From Rhypophila decipiens (lineage: Eukaryota > Ascomycota > Sordariomycetes > Sordariales > Naviculisporaceae): a stretch of DNA of 64,000 nt. The notes below the pieces were generated by a model, which saw only the letters and a program-made list of their open reading frames with translations, was not told where the DNA came from and did not search any database. Location of the stretch: positions 62,001 through 126,000 of the forward strand of contig MU858091.1 in the NCBI GenBank assembly GCA_033297075.1. The letters run 5' to 3'. Both the position numbers and the translations under genes were made by a program. This document shows, one piece after another, positions 45,571-59,402 of the stretch (positions are counted from its first letter, which is position 1; the number at the start of each line of letters is the position of its first letter).

Positions 45571-48500
45571 TCAAGCGGCATTTTTCTCCCTGGTTTCCTG
45601 CGCCAGGGTAAAGATCTTCTGCCACACCTCCAGCCAGCGCTCGTGCTGTGCCGTCGGAAGCTTCCCAGGGCTCTTGAAGCTCCGTGTCAACATCTCCTTC
45701 AGGCGAGCTCGCAGTGCCTTCATCACCAGCATTGTCTTCCAGTCCGCAACCGAGAATCTGGCTCGGTTTCCGTCCAGAACCAGAACGCCCGAGTACAGGT
45801 CAGCACGCACATCACCACAGAGCAGGGCAATGGCAAAGGGATCCACCGCAGTGATCTCGTGGGCATTGTAGAATCTAAGAGAAACATGTTAGCGGTAGTT
45901 CCATGTTTGTCTCTGCATATGCCGGCAAGCGTGGTTTACATACCCCTTGGACTGCATAATGTGGTAATAACTCAGCCAACGGAGCTCATTATTGCCCTTG
46001 ACTACACTGCTTGGGTGGACGCTGATGGACTGGTTGTTGCCCACGTTGCGAAGTCCCTTGCCACCTGGCACGTCGCGGACGAGAAGCTTAGGGTAGAAAC
46101 TCCAAGCGATGACCGACTGCGAGACAACATCATTGTCACTGTTGATGTTGACACGCTTGGGTACTTCAAAGAATAGCTGCTGTCTTCGTTTTCCGCCAAA
46201 TCGCAGTCGGTTGAGGGCTTGGCGTTCCTCGGTGGTCAGCTGGAGGAAGCCAGAGTCCACCACCGCAGTCAGAAGCTGACCCTTGAGTTCCTCAATGTTT
46301 GCCAGGGTCTGCGGCGAGAGGAAATTCTTTCGGCAAAACTGGAACTCAGCTCCGCCACCAGTTGCTGCCTGGCAAACTCGTTTCCACGCAGAGTATGCAT
46401 TATAGACGGTCAAGAGGTCGGAATCGCCGCGGCGGAATCCCTTGCGAACCGTGTCGGCCTGGCTGCGTTGTCCGAAAGGAGCCACAAAGGGAGACTTGGA
46501 TGAGAGGATGGCTGCGACGGTAACTGCCATATCGAGGCACTTGAATATGGCACCCATCAGAATGAGCTTGCCAAGGAATACATCAAGCGGCAGGCGGGCA
46601 AGTTGCAGCCCAAGCGGTGTCAGCTCTTCCGACGAAGAAGTAAGGGCGCGAACATCCACCAGCGCATCGATGGCACGGCGAATGTTTTTGGCTGACGGCG
46701 GGTCCAGAGCCTCGCCCAGAGTCTGCTCAATGCCGCCAATCTTGCAAATCTTGACGCGGATCGCGAGGTCCTGCAGGGACAACCGGAGCATTTCGGGAGT
46801 CTGCTGGTCGCTCATGATATTGTCGTGTCGGTATTTGGTAAAGAGGTGGAAGCACAATCCTTCCTGCACACGGCCAGCACGACCACGGCGCTGCTTGGCA
46901 TTGGCCCGCGAGATAAAAGTATCAATGAGTCGAGACAGCTGTCTGCGCTCATCGAATCGCATTTCGCGGTGCTTTCCCGTGTCGATGACGCATGTCACGT
47001 CAGGGATCGTGATGCCGGTTTCAGCAATGTTGGTAGCCAGCACAATCTTCCTCAACCCAGGCGGAGGGACGAGGAAGGCTGACTCTTGGTCTTCTGTGGC
47101 GATAGTAGAGTGTAGAGGGTAAACAAGCCACTGTTCAGCAAAGGACCTGTCTCCTAATAGCATGTCATTGAGAGTCCGAATCTCGGCAATACCTGGCAGG
47201 AAGACCAAGATGGCCTTGCTGTAGTCCATGTAATTGGGGTCAACAGCAATTCTGGAAATGAGCTGGAAAATGAGCTCAAAGTCTATCTTGTACTCGTCCA
47301 TCTGCGCAACCGTGTTTCGAGTTCTGGCCGAGTAGCTCTTGAGCTCTTTGATCAGTTCTGGCTTGGACGAAGTGTCCACTTCGGCTTCCACGTCGTCGTC
47401 CAGCTCCGTGAGCTTTTCTTGCGCCTTCTGGTCTAGCGTATAGCCAGTCAGCTCGACGGCATCTTCCAAGTAGGCCACCTTGACGGGGAAGGTCCGTCCT
47501 GGAACGTTGAGGACAGGCGCGCCGCCCAGGTACTTGGAGAAGCGCTCGGCATCAACCGTGGCCGACATGAGCACCACCTTGAGGTCCTTTCTCCTGGCAA
47601 GGAGCTTCTTGAGGACAATCAGCAGAAAATCGCTGTCGATGGAGCGTTCGTGAACTTCGTCGAGAACCAGGTGAGTGATCTCTGAGAGATCGTTGGACCC
47701 TTCCAGCATGCGCATGACGATACCCGTCGTGGCATATACCAAGCGGGTTTCTCTCGTCGTGTTTGCTTCCAGACGGATCGAGTATCCTACCAGCGACCGT
47801 GATGTTCCCAGGTCGCCCCTATTCTCACCGAGCTCTTCGCTCACTCTCTTGGCGAGCGATATGGCCGAGATACGACGGGGCTCTGTGCAATAGATCTTGC
47901 ACGGTTTTCCCAGCAGGAGCTGGTGTTCAAGAAGGAACGATGGAACCTGAGTACTCTTTCCGCATCCTGTCTCACCGCACACAATCACGACCTGCTCCCT
48001 GTCGACCGTCTCGACCACTTGCTGTCGAAAGTGCCACATGGGAAGCTGCATCCGAGACACGAGCATCTGCTGATATCTCGGTGTCGAGCTCTTGCGAAGC
48101 CAGATATTTTGGTAATACTCGGGGCCATAAGGCTGGCGTTTAGCCCGCTCATGGTCTGAGTGTTCCGAGTCCGTGGCATTCTTGGACTGTCCACGTCCCT
48201 TGAACGCCCCTTGAATCAGGACACCGTCTTCGAGTTCTTGCTCGACCCGTTTCCGGACCAAGTCCCTGATATGCCTAAGGATATTCCTATCCTGCTCGTC
48301 GGCCTTGTTCTTCTTGGCCTCTGCGAGTTCTGACCAGAGATCCTTCCAGACGCTGGGTAGCCTCAGAGCCACCTTTTCATCTTTCGCAGAAGACCCAAAT
48401 ATGAAGAACAGAGCTGTGGTTGCTATGCAGGCCTCGGACTGCTTGGCATCAGGGGTGGCGATGCCTGTCATTTTGAACACAAACTGAGTTGGAGTAGTAA

Positions 48501-50148
48501 AAATTTCGACATCTGGTGAGTCCGAGGCAGCAAGGACGTCCTGAGGTTTGGACCACAGAATGTTGACTGCATGGCGGCTTGCAAAAGACACATCAGAAAG
48601 AACATGATATGATATCCTCACCGACGAATCCCTCGACCGACAGGCTTCTTCCAACGCTCTCATGGGGGAAACACCAGTCCATTTCCCAAAGTCCCGAATA
48701 GTGACCTTGGCCCCGTCGGCCCCATTCATGACCGTGCTAGATTTTCCCGTTAATGGGTCAACCTCGTTAACCGGGAGACTCGAAAACAGGTCTGCGAGGC
48801 CTCCGTCCTCGTCCTCGGATTGGGCAAGAATCTCGGCCGCTATGCGCTCGGCTTCCTTGCTGACATTATCTTCATCGTCGGCAGCAGCTGGCTCTTCTGC
48901 TTTCGTGTTCTCCTTCTCTTCGTCGGCTTTCTTCTTTTTAAGCACCGCATATTCCTTTTCCAAGACAATTTTCTTTTCTCTCCATTTTTGCTCGGCCACA
49001 AATTTGTCAAAAAGAACGTCCCTCTCGATGCGGCCAAGCTTGGCTCGCAACAGCGCCTCCTCGGGGTCTTGAGCACCGTGTCCAGGCCTCCCCTTTGCGC
49101 CCTTGGCCTGGGGTAGATCCTGCCGCGGGCGTTCGAGTGCAAACAGCTTTTCTTTGGTTTCAAGATAGAGCGGGAGGAGCTGATCGGGCTCAATGTCTTC
49201 GTCGTATGTCACAGCGGGCTTCTTGGGAGATGCGGCTCTTGGAGATCGCGTGTTGAGCGCACCATTCTTGTGTTTCGTGCCTAAGCGCGGGTCAAGTTCA
49301 AGAAACTGAGGTGTAGTCGCACCGGATGGTAAAGGGCTATCGAATGGGGTGTCTAGGAAGAACTGTCAGGACAAGAATAGAATGGTATTGGGGATATGGC
49401 ATTTACCCCCTTGCGACTTTGCAGCCGTCTTGGACCGTCCACTGTAGTTGGGAAGCTCGTCTCGCGAACATTCTCTCGCAAGCCAGTCCAAAACTTCCTC
49501 GAGGCCCCATACGGACTCGCCCTTGACAGACTGCGGAACGTTGGGCGCAATATCCAACACGTACTGCAAGGCCGGCTGAATCTTGTCCTGGGGGAAATCG
49601 GAGCTTTCGAGGGTTTCCTGCAGGGTCCAAAGCTTGATAATGAGATCCTCTTCGGGCGGCAGTCTGCTAGATGCGCCCTCTGACGTTACACTAGATGCTG
49701 CAAAACGTCCCTCTGCCTTGATGAGGTCCAAAACATGGTCCATGAGCTCCTGGGGTAGCCATTTCTTTGCATTGATCGACTCTGCCTGACCACGGAGAAG
49801 TCGTCTGTCGGTCTCGAGACGGGTCTTTTGGCGCTGCACGTCACGGCGCACTTTCTGCGCATGCTTTTCTACCAGCAACTGCAATGCAGATTCTTCGAGC
49901 TGTCGTTCGAACTCTTCGGGGCTCAGGGCCTTGGATTCTTGCTGAGCGATCTTCTCTTTGCTGTTGGTGGCTGCTGGAGGGGCGTCTTTCGACGGCGGGG
50001 CACTGGGATCGTCAGGTTTGCTGGCAGCTGGGGTATCGTCAGTGGCCTCGGAGGGGTCAGCTCTTGGTTTCGATGATGCGATGGACGTGGTTGCAAATCC
50101 GCGGGCAGGATTCGCGGCCGGCTTTTTGGTCTTTTTCTTTCCTGCCAT
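45571..50148 (-). CDS. DExH-box RNA helicase, DHX29/YLR419W-like
   Basis: Exons 50148-49407, 49352-45944 and 45874-45571, both introns GT-AG, giving 1484 residues. Residues 1-245 are a basic, charged N-terminus with coiled-coil character (about 70-120); the middle (about 245-670) contains another charged helix and an RWD-like segment (about 475-580). The helicase core follows: motif I GETGCGKST (about 707-715), Ia TEPRRISA, II DEVH, III SAT, VI QRRGRAGR; then winged-helix/ratchet (HA2) and OB-fold regions. The DEVH box replaces DEAH. Length and layout match DHX29/DHX57 and yeast YLR419W; DHX29 binds the 40S subunit and aids scanning on structured mRNA. Which of these is the true orthologue needs a tree. 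The C-terminal exon (GFYNAHEITAVDPF) completes the OB fold. The gene is divergent from GCN1. Confidence 0.93.
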
Positions 50149-51158
50149 GTTGATTCAAGTAGTATGAGAAGTCGCTTTTGCGTTCAAAAGAAACAAAAAG
50201 AAGAAACAAAAAGAGAAACACGAAAAAGAGATCGCTGATACGGAGTTGGTTTGGCAGGGACCAGTTGGAGTGTTGACTCTTCAGGGGTCCAGAGGCTTGG
50301 TTGATGTCACCACTGGGCGTACAGTACAGTTTTGTACAGATACCATCGAGACAGACCCCAGACTCCCAGGATTTTTAGCAGAATCGCCCCAGAGATTTGA
50401 GTCAAGCATGGATCTCGCTGGTCGATCTGTGGTTCTACCGTTTGCCCTATACTGTTGGTTGGGTAGTTTAGGTTGACAGGACATGGAGCTTCGATCAAGA
50501 AAGAATATCCGCCGCTGTGACTGTTGAAACAAGACCTTGGTGGAGTACTTTGTTTGGTCTGCGAGCTTCCAGTTTCGCCCCGCTACCAAATGCTGCCCCG
50601 CCTTTTCTCCAGTGCCATGTACCCGTACTGGATATGTGTATGTATAATACTGATTACAGTTACCGGACCACTGGTCTGTGTAGGTCTCCTAACATGGATG
50701 CAGCCTTGCCCTGGCTAGCATATGTATCGAGGTAAGTGCAGCATTTCCCTCATATGTCTTTAGAAGACGGAAAACAATAAAGAGAAGCTTTGATGGCCTT
50801 GGAATGCAACTAAAGGCGGGTAGAATTATTGTGCAAGATATTTCGACCTAGGGGGACATCTGGAAAGCTACGCCGTATGAGTGTGTAATTACATATTCGG
50901 TACGTTATGGGCGACCAGTTGCAGGTGCAGGTGCAGCCCACTTCTGCCCAGGTGGGAGAATTGTGAGTCGCTCGCCGAAATCGACCCAAAATTCACTTGG
51001 ACTGCAACAAATTGACGAAGGACAAGAGCTCCAAAAAGACAAAAGTCAACAAGGGACGAAATAATACCCAGGACCCCGACACATAAAAACCCATTGCGCC
51101 CGAATCTTTTCGAGCTTGACCATGTCAATATACGACCCGGTACAGACATTGCAGCAAA
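50149..51158. promoter_or_regulatory. Divergent promoter DHX29-like helicase / gcn1
   Basis: 1010 bp between two start codons on opposite strands, so both promoters lie here. The frame 50889-51149 on the minus strand has no support. No factor site is recognised with confidence. Confidence 0.5.
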
Positions 51159-54100
51159 ATGACTGAATCAGCTGCCAGCGGCACACCTGGCGCTTTCGAC
51201 TTCAAAGAAGCAAAGCAGGCGCTTTCTTCCTCCTCGACCGAGAAGAGAATCGCCCAATTACGTACAATTGACGACAAGCTATCACATAAAGGTGAATTTT
51301 GCGTCTAAACTTGTCTGGAGCTGCAAGGTGGAAGAATAAAGGGGGGAGGGGCCTGCAATGGTGATCGCATATCATACAAGACACACACAAACTGACCCCG
51401 TTTTCTGCTTCAGCTCTCGACAAGCCAACCACTCTCGGCATTCTCAAGGTCCTCTTCTGGAGCCATGCCTTTTACACGGACCGACATTCGCGCCGAGCCG
51501 TCCAAAAGTGCCTCGTGACCTTGTGCAAAGTTGGCGACGCCGATATCCTCACCCCGCTCGTCGCTGCGATCCGCCAGGAAACCCAAAAGAGTGGAATCGC
51601 GCTGGGAAGCGCATTTGTGCTGTTGGAATGGCTGGGCTTGTTGATCCAGAATCTTGGCGGTACTCCTCTGTGGGACAAGTTTGGGACTGATATCTTGCTG
51701 GCCGACGCAGACGCTTTAGAAAAATGCAAGCAGCAGGGAGCAAGGGAGACTGTGGGAAAATCTGCCCTGGTCGTCACTCGCCGAGCCTTTCGGAAGCTGG
51801 TCTCTGTGGAGGATAAGGAAAAGGTCATCACGGCCGCCGTTCAGACGCTCACAGCCAAGGGAGCCCAACCGGTAGCCAAGAATGCTGTTATCCTGGGGGT
51901 CATTGCCGGCGTGTGCTCCAGGAACCAAGAGGCGAAGCCGATCCTCGAAAAGCTCAAGAGTCAGTACCTGGCCTTTTACACTCGCGAGCTCGTCGGCTCA
52001 AGGACGCCACTTGCAAAGCACCTTGCTGGAGGATTGGGCGATTTCTTTTCGGCCTTTGTGACGCCCGAGGACCTGGAGAAAGATGTTTATCCGGCGCTGG
52101 AGAAAGGCTTGCTGAGAGCCCCTGAAGTGGTGCTGAACGACCTCATAACACCGCTTGTTCACTCTCTCCCGGAAGAGTACGACATGTCAAAGGCTCTTAG
52201 TGGGCGTTTTATGAAGCCTCTGCTTTCGAACCTCAAGTCGTCCAACGCCGTAATTCGCACTGGAGCTGTGACGGTCTTCGGGGAATTGGTCAGCGCCTGC
52301 CGTGACTTTTCGGTCCTCGAACAAGTGGCCGATGAGGTTCTGACCCCGCTCAAGTCGGCCAAGCTGGCTTCAGCGGACCACAGAATTCTTCACTCCGAGA
52401 TGCTTGTTGCTTTGCCCATGTCAACTGGCATCGCGTCCAAGATTGCTACTGGGCTCCCCGCATACATACCAAAAGAAGGAAACGAGTCTGCGTTGAGTGC
52501 TGAAACTTTGGCACTCAATGCGAGCGCAGCGAGCCTTCTTCCCAGTGACGCCGAGATTCCCAAGGCGATGCTGGACGTTTATGCAAAAGGACTAGCTGAA
52601 AAGAAGCTGCCCGTGAGGCGAATTTGGATTCTTCGTACTGGCGAGATATTGTACTCGTTCAGCCAGGATGCCAAAGGCAGTCTGCCCGCCAACTTTGTCA
52701 AATTTCTCGAGGCCGTGGTGCCGCCCCTTCTAGCAACCTTCAACGAGGTTGTCGCAAATCCAACGGCGGCAGCTCAAAACAACTTGGTGATTGGCGCTTT
52801 GGTGGTCTGCGGCGTAGAACCGTTGCTCCAGAGACCCGAGAGCGCAACTCTACAGGCGACAGCCAAAAAGGCAGCCATTCACAAGAACAGTCTAGTCTTG
52901 GAGCCCAAGCCTTCATTTTTACTGAACCCTCGCATCTACAGCAAGTCTTCCGAGGACGATCTCAAATGGCTCGGCCGCGCACTTTCTTCGGTTGCCCCTA
53001 GTCTCGGGGCCAGCAGTCCTGCTGTGAGAAATGCCTGGGCTCAGGGCTTCATCTTTCTCATCACCTCGACGGCGACTCCTCCCACTATTCGCCGCCAGGC
53101 TACGGACCTCCTCTCGGATCTCTACGTCAAGTCTAGCTCAGGCGCCGATGAGACCTCGCTCGTCACGGAAACCATTGTCAATGGAGTCTGGCGCTGGATC
53201 GAAGCTCTCGAGACTGGCGATAAGGAGAGCGCAGCTGTGATGGCAAAATCAGAAAATACAAATCTTCATCTAGTACTGAGGGCTATCTGTCTCTCGCCCA
53301 AGCAGTATGCAGATCGTGCAGGAGCGGCGCCTGACAAGGCACGCTTGGAAACGCAAATGTGCTCTCTTGTTGTTCTGGCCAAATTCGACCTGATCCCGCG
53401 GGCGAGCTGGATCGAGCTCTGCTTGAAGGTGGAAGTGGATCCTGGTGAGCTCGCAAGAAAACACGAGGACCATCTGATTGATGAAATCGTTAGACGAACC
53501 GGATTTGAGCAAAAGTCGACATCGGTCAAGACGGCGGCCTACAGCGCCGCTGCCGAGCTTGTGTTTGTCGCCCCGCAGTCCATGACTCCTCGAATTATTG
53601 CCCTGTTCCAAAAGGATCTGGATGTCGCCGAGGTCCAGACGGTTGGACCTCTCGAGGCAGCCATCTTCCGAACGCCTGAAGGAACTGCGTTCGTGGATGT
53701 GCTGGCCAAGAAGCAAAACGTCGTGCCGAATAAAAACACCAAGGACTACGACACCATGAAATGGGAAGAGGAGCTCCGAGAGCAGTTGGCGCAGAAAAAG
53801 GGCACTCAAAAGAAACTCACGGCAGAAGAGACAGCCAAGGTCAATGCTCAGCTTAAAAAGGAAGCGGGTATCCGAGAGAATGTGCGCCTCATTGCTGCCA
53901 ACCTCCTGCGTGGCTTCGGTGTTATCAAAGGACTTGCGACTGGGCCCCCGACAGACGCAGACCGGTGGATGGGCGCAGCGGTCAGGTCCATACTGGACGT
54001 TATTCACGCTGGCGCATGTCTCATCACAGGGGAAACTGGCCCCATGGCATATGTGTCATGCTCTGACCGCATCTCTCCGCGTCTCGGCTCAGTGAGACCC

Positions 54101-57100
54101 TTCATCGGCGTGGCAACCTTGAGAGCGCACGAGGTGACAGCCCTTCCCGAGAATCTCACCCAGGAGCCTCTCGAAGATGTCGTCACGCGAGTTCTCTATC
54201 GGCTACGATTTGCTGGTGAGCAGCGGCCGTTCGATACCATTTCTCTGATATACATGCTGCCTCTCATCCTGCTCGTCCTCGAGAAGGGTGGCTTTGCCGC
54301 AAACGCCGATGATCGAGACGCGCAGGTGGTGCTGGCTATTGAGATTATTACATTCCATACCGATGTGTGCTCAGACGATGCAGTCCCGCGCGCCGAGGTG
54401 CTGACTGCTCTGATCTCGTCCATGCAAAGGTACAATCAGCACTACAAAATCATCAGAGATTGTCTGGCGGACCTGGTCCGATGCATCGCGCCCAACATCA
54501 GCCCTGGAGAGATTGCTGTCCTCGCTCGCGGGTCCATCGTGCCTCAAACAAGTGTTCGAAGCGCTGTGCTGCAAGCCATCAGTTCTGATGTGGACATGAG
54601 TGACCTCGAGACCTCTGAAGAAATCTGGCTCGCTTGCCATGATGACGAGGAAGAAAACGTTGATTTGGGTCGAGATATTTGGGAAGAGAGTGGCTTCCAA
54701 GTCGGCCAGGACCTCCTTTTCAAGATCCTGCCCTATCTGGAAAGCAGCGATGCCCAGCTCCGTCGGGCAGCCGCCAGGTCTCTGGCAGAGGCAGCTGGCC
54801 AACATGGCGCGGCAATTGAAGCGGTGCTGGAAAAGATGAGAGCATCATATACTGAGCTGGCAAAGCCCCGCTTGCCTCAGCTCGACGAATATGGCATGCC
54901 CAGAAAGGTCAACCTCGCAGATCCGTGGGAAGGGAGACAGGGTATTGCGTTGGCGTTCAAGGCGCTGGCTCCTCTTCTTAACAAACCTCAGCTGGATACT
55001 CTCTTCACCTTCCTGATCGAACAAGGTCCGCTTGGTGACCAGAATGCTTCGGTTCGCGCCGAGATGCTCGATGCTGCTAATGCTGCTATTGAGATTCACG
55101 GCAGAGCGATGCTTGACAAGTTGATGAAGACGTTCGAGAAGACTTTGGAAGCGCCGGATAAGGGATCGGAAGCTGGCGACCGCGTCAATGAGGCCGTCAT
55201 TATCATGTACGGCGCGCTGGCGAGACACATCAAGCCCGGCGAACCCAAGATCCCCATTGTCATCGAGAGACTGCTGGCAACACTCAGCACGCCATCCGAA
55301 ACAGTTCAATATGCCATTGCCGAGTGCCTTCCTCCCCTCGTCCGTACATCAGGCGACAAGTCATCCAAGTACTTTGAGGAAGTCATGGAGACATTGATGA
55401 CGTCCAAGAATTATGCTGCGCAACGCGGCGCCGCTTATGGCCTCGCCGGCCTTGTGCTTGGAAGGGGTGTTCGAGTCCTCAAGGACTATCGGATTCTGAT
55501 CACTCTGCGAGGTGCGCTAGAGAACAAAAAGGAGGTGCACCAGCGAGAGGCTGCCATGCTTGCATATGAGCTCCTCTCGACCATTCTTGGACGTCTTTTT
55601 GAGCCCTACGTCATCCAAATTGTGCCGCAGTTTCTGACTGGCTTCGGCGACAGCAACCCCAATGTCCGTGATGCTGCGCTGGCGGCGGCAAAGGCTTGCT
55701 TCGCAAAGCTGAGTTCGTTTGGCGTCAAGCAAATCTTGCCGACTCTCCTGAACGGTCTGGACGACGACCAGTGGAGAAGTAAAAAGGGTGCTTGCGATCT
55801 CCTCGGCGCCATGGCCTACCTTGACCCCAACCAGCTGGCCCTCAGCCTGCCAGAGATCATCCCGCCGCTGACGGCTGTCCTGAACGACAGCCACAAGGAG
55901 GTACGGACTGCTGCCAACAAGAGTTTGAAGAGGTTCGGCGAGGTCATCAACAATCCCGAAATCCACAGCTTGGTCGACATCCTGCTCAAGGCCCTCAGCG
56001 ACCCGACCAAGTACACGGACGAAGCGCTCGAGTCACTCATCAAGGTCCAGTTCGTGCATTACCTGGATGCTCCTTCTTTGGCCCTCGTCAGTCGCATCTT
56101 GCAGCGCGGCTTGGCCGACCGATCCAATACCAAGCGCAAGGCGGCCCAGGTTATTGGCAGTCTTGCACATCTCACAGAGCGCAAGGATCTTGTGTCTCAC
56201 CTACCCGTCCTCGTGGCGGGGCTCAAGGTTGCCATCGTCGACCCCGTGCCGACGACTCGCGCAACCGCTTCCCGAGCGCTGGGATCATTGGTGGAGAAAT
56301 TGGGCGAAGACGCACTCCCCGATCTCATCCCAGGCCTTATGCAGACGCTCAAGTCCGACACTGGTGCAGGAGACAGACTTGGTTCTGCCCAGGCGCTCAG
56401 CGAGGTGCTCGCCGGACTGGGAACCTCGAGACTCGAGGAGACGCTCCCGACCATTCTCCAAAACGTCGAGTCTGCCAAGCCATCTGTGCGCGAAGGCTTC
56501 ATGTCGCTCTTCATTTTCTTGCCAGTGTGCTTCGGAAACAGCTTTGCCAACTACTTGGCCAAGATTATTCCGCCCATTCTATCAGGTCTTGCCGACGATG
56601 TGGAGAGCATTCGAGAAACTGCGCTTCGGGCCGGTCGTCTCCTGGTCAAGAACTTTGCCGTCAGAGCTGTGGATCTCCTTCTTCCAGAGCTTGAGCGCGG
56701 TCTTGCCGATGACAGCTACCGCATCAGACTCAGCTCCGTCGAGCTGGTGGGCGACTTGCTCTTTAACCTCACCGGTATCAAGGCCGGCGACGAGGAAGAA
56801 GAGGAGGACCAGGACATCACCAAGGAGGCGGGCGCGTCTCTGCGCGAGATTCTCGGAGAAGAGAAGCGCAACAAGATTCTCTCGGCCCTGTATGTCTGCC
56901 GTTGCGATACTGCTGCCGGTGTGCGCGCAGCTGCCATCGGTGTCTGGAAGGCGCTGGTCCACAGTCCCCGGACGCTCAAGGAGCTGGTGCCTACTCTCAC
57001 CCAGCTGCTTATCCGCCGCTTGGGCAGCTCAAACATGGAACACAAGGTTATTGCCAGCAACGCTTTGGGCGAACTTATCAGGAAAGCCGGCGATGGCGTC

Positions 57101-59402
57101 TTGTCCAGTTTGCTGCCCACCCTGGAAGAGGGTCTCCAGACATCCAGCGACGTGGATGCCAAGCAGGGCATCTGTCTTGCTCTCAAGGAGCTCATCTCGT
57201 CCGCTTCTCCTGAAGCGCTCGAGGACCACGAGAGGACGCTCATCTCTGTCGTTCGGACTGCTCTCACAGACTCGGACGAGGATGTCAGAGATGCCGCCGC
57301 CGAAGCCTTCGATTCTCTGCAACAGATCTTTGGCAAGCGAGCTGTCGACCAGGTCTTGCCCTTCCTCCTCAATCTTCTCCGATCTGACGAGGATGCCGAC
57401 AATGCCCTGGCTGCTCTGCTCACCCTCCTAACCGAGACGACGCGCTCCAATATCATTCTGCCCAACCTTATTCCCACCCTCATCACGCCTCCTATTTCGG
57501 CTTTCAATGCCAAGGCTCTTGCCTCGCTGTCCAAGGTTGCCGGTGCTGCCATGAACCGGCGGTTGCCCAACATCATCAACTCCCTCATGGACAATATCGT
57601 CAACTGTTCCGAGGACGATCTGCGCGAGGATCTCGATGCCTCTTTCGACACCGTCATCTTGTCCATTGATGAGTACGATGGGCTGAACGTGGTCATGAAT
57701 GTGCTGCTGCAGCTGATCAAGCACGAGGACCATCGCAAGAGATGCGCCACTGGTCGTCATCTGGCCAAGTTCTTTTCCGAAGCCGATGTGGACTATTCAC
57801 GGTACAACCAAGATATCATCCGTGCCCTGCTCATCTCGTTCGATGATCGCGACAAGGAAGTCGTCAAGGCTGCATGGAGCGCATTGAGCGAGTTCACCAA
57901 GAAGTTGAAGAAGGAGGAGATGGAGGCGCTGGTTCCGTCAACAAGGCAAACCCTTCTCCAGGTCGGAGTTGCAGGCGCCAACTTGCCTGGCTTCGAGCTG
58001 CCCAAGGGTATCAATGCGATCCTGCCTATTTTCTTGCAAGGTCTTATGAATGGCACTACGGACCAGAGGGTCTCGGCTGCTTTGGCCATCTCAGACATTA
58101 TCGACAGAACCAGCGAGGCTTCGCTCAAGCCTTTCGTCACCCAAATTACTGGTCCGCTTATTCGTGTCGTGTCAGAGCGATCTACAGAGGTCAAATCGGC
58201 CATTCTGCTCACTCTCAACAACCTCCTGGAAAAGATGCCTGCGGCCCTCAAACCCTTCTTGCCACAGCTTCAGCGTACCTTTGCCAAGTCGCTGGCCGAT
58301 ACCTCCAGCGATGTTCTCCGCAGCCGTGCGGCCAAGGCACTGGGTACCCTCATCAAGTTCACTCCGCGTGTCGACCCTCTCATTGCTGAATTGGTAACGG
58401 GATCCAAGACTACTGATCCCGGCGTCAAGACGGCAATGCTCAAGGCATTGTACGAAGTCATTAGCAAGGCGGGTTCCAACATGGGCGAGAGCTCTCGGGC
58501 GGCCGTGTTGGGTCTGATTGACATGGAGACGGACGAGCGTGACGACGCCATGACGGTCACGAATGCAAAGCTCTTTGGTGCGCTGGTTAAGAACCTGCCT
58601 CAAGATGTCGCGACGGACTTGTTGAAGAATAGAGTCATGACGAAGCACTTTAGCAACTTGAGTGTCTTGGCTTTGAACGCCGTTCTGCTGGAAAGCCCGA
58701 CTACCTTGCTGGGCTCTCCTTTGGCGGATGACTTGCCTGAGTTGTTGTGCCAGGGGATGAGCAGCAAGAATGTGAGTTACACCTTCCCCCCCTTGCGATG
58801 ATGAGACGTCATATCTCAATAAATATGCTGGTTGCTAACATGATGTTCTTTTTTAGCCATTTATCGCCGACAACTTCATCATGGCCACGGGCAAGTATCT
58901 CCTTAGCGACGCGCCCAAAGGCTTTGAGACCACAAAGAGCATCTTCGCGACAATTGCTACGCTCATCCCTCCCGGTCAAGCACTGGACTCTCGCCGTCTG
59001 GCACTGGTCTTGGTGCGCACCATGGCGCGCAACAGTCCCGACATGGTACGGCCACACCTGAACCTCCTCGCGCCACCCGTCTTTGCGTGCGTGAGAGACA
59101 TGGTCATCCCTGTGAAGCTCGCGGCCGAGGCTGTGTTTGTGCAGTTGTTTGCCGTGGCAGACGAAGAGAGCAGGGTGTTTGACAAGTGGATTGCACAGGC
59201 GGACTTGCCGCCTAATACGAAGAGGAGCATGCAGGACTACTTTAAGCGCGTCGCTCTGAGGTTGGGAGGCCAAGTTCGAGAACGGAGAGAGGCCGAGGGA
59301 GGTGCCGGTGGTTTGGGACTGTCGAATGATGAAGTCGAGGATGAGAAGGAGATTATGGCTGTTGGCAAGGTTGATGATGGTGGTGTTTTTGATACCGAGT
59401 AA
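51159..59402 (+). CDS. gcn1: Translational activator GCN1
   Basis: Giant HEAT-repeat protein that binds ribosomes with GCN20 and activates the eIF2-alpha kinase GCN2 (CPC-3 in Neurospora) during amino-acid starvation; it also senses collided ribosomes. Exons 51159-51291, 51414-58771 and 58857-59402, giving 2678 residues (yeast Gcn1 has 2672). HEAT repeats run through the protein. The central segment (about residues 1340-1650) contains the eEF3-like repeats, with RGAAYGLAGLVLGRGVRVLKDY and RSKKGACDLLGAMAYLDPNQLALSLPEIIPPL. The C-terminal third should hold the RWD-binding region for GCN2. The start is the ATG at 51159 (GCAAAATGACT), since the frame starting at 51515 lacks the N-terminus. Intron 2 (58772-58856) splits a C-terminal repeat (SSKN-PFIADNFIMA). 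Large frames on the other strand within this gene are shadows. Confidence 0.97.

Noticed and set aside
56067..57431. 454-codon plus-strand frame and long minus-strand frames inside gcn1
   Set aside because: They overlap the highly conserved GCN1 frame; they are shadows caused by C/G-rich codon bias.
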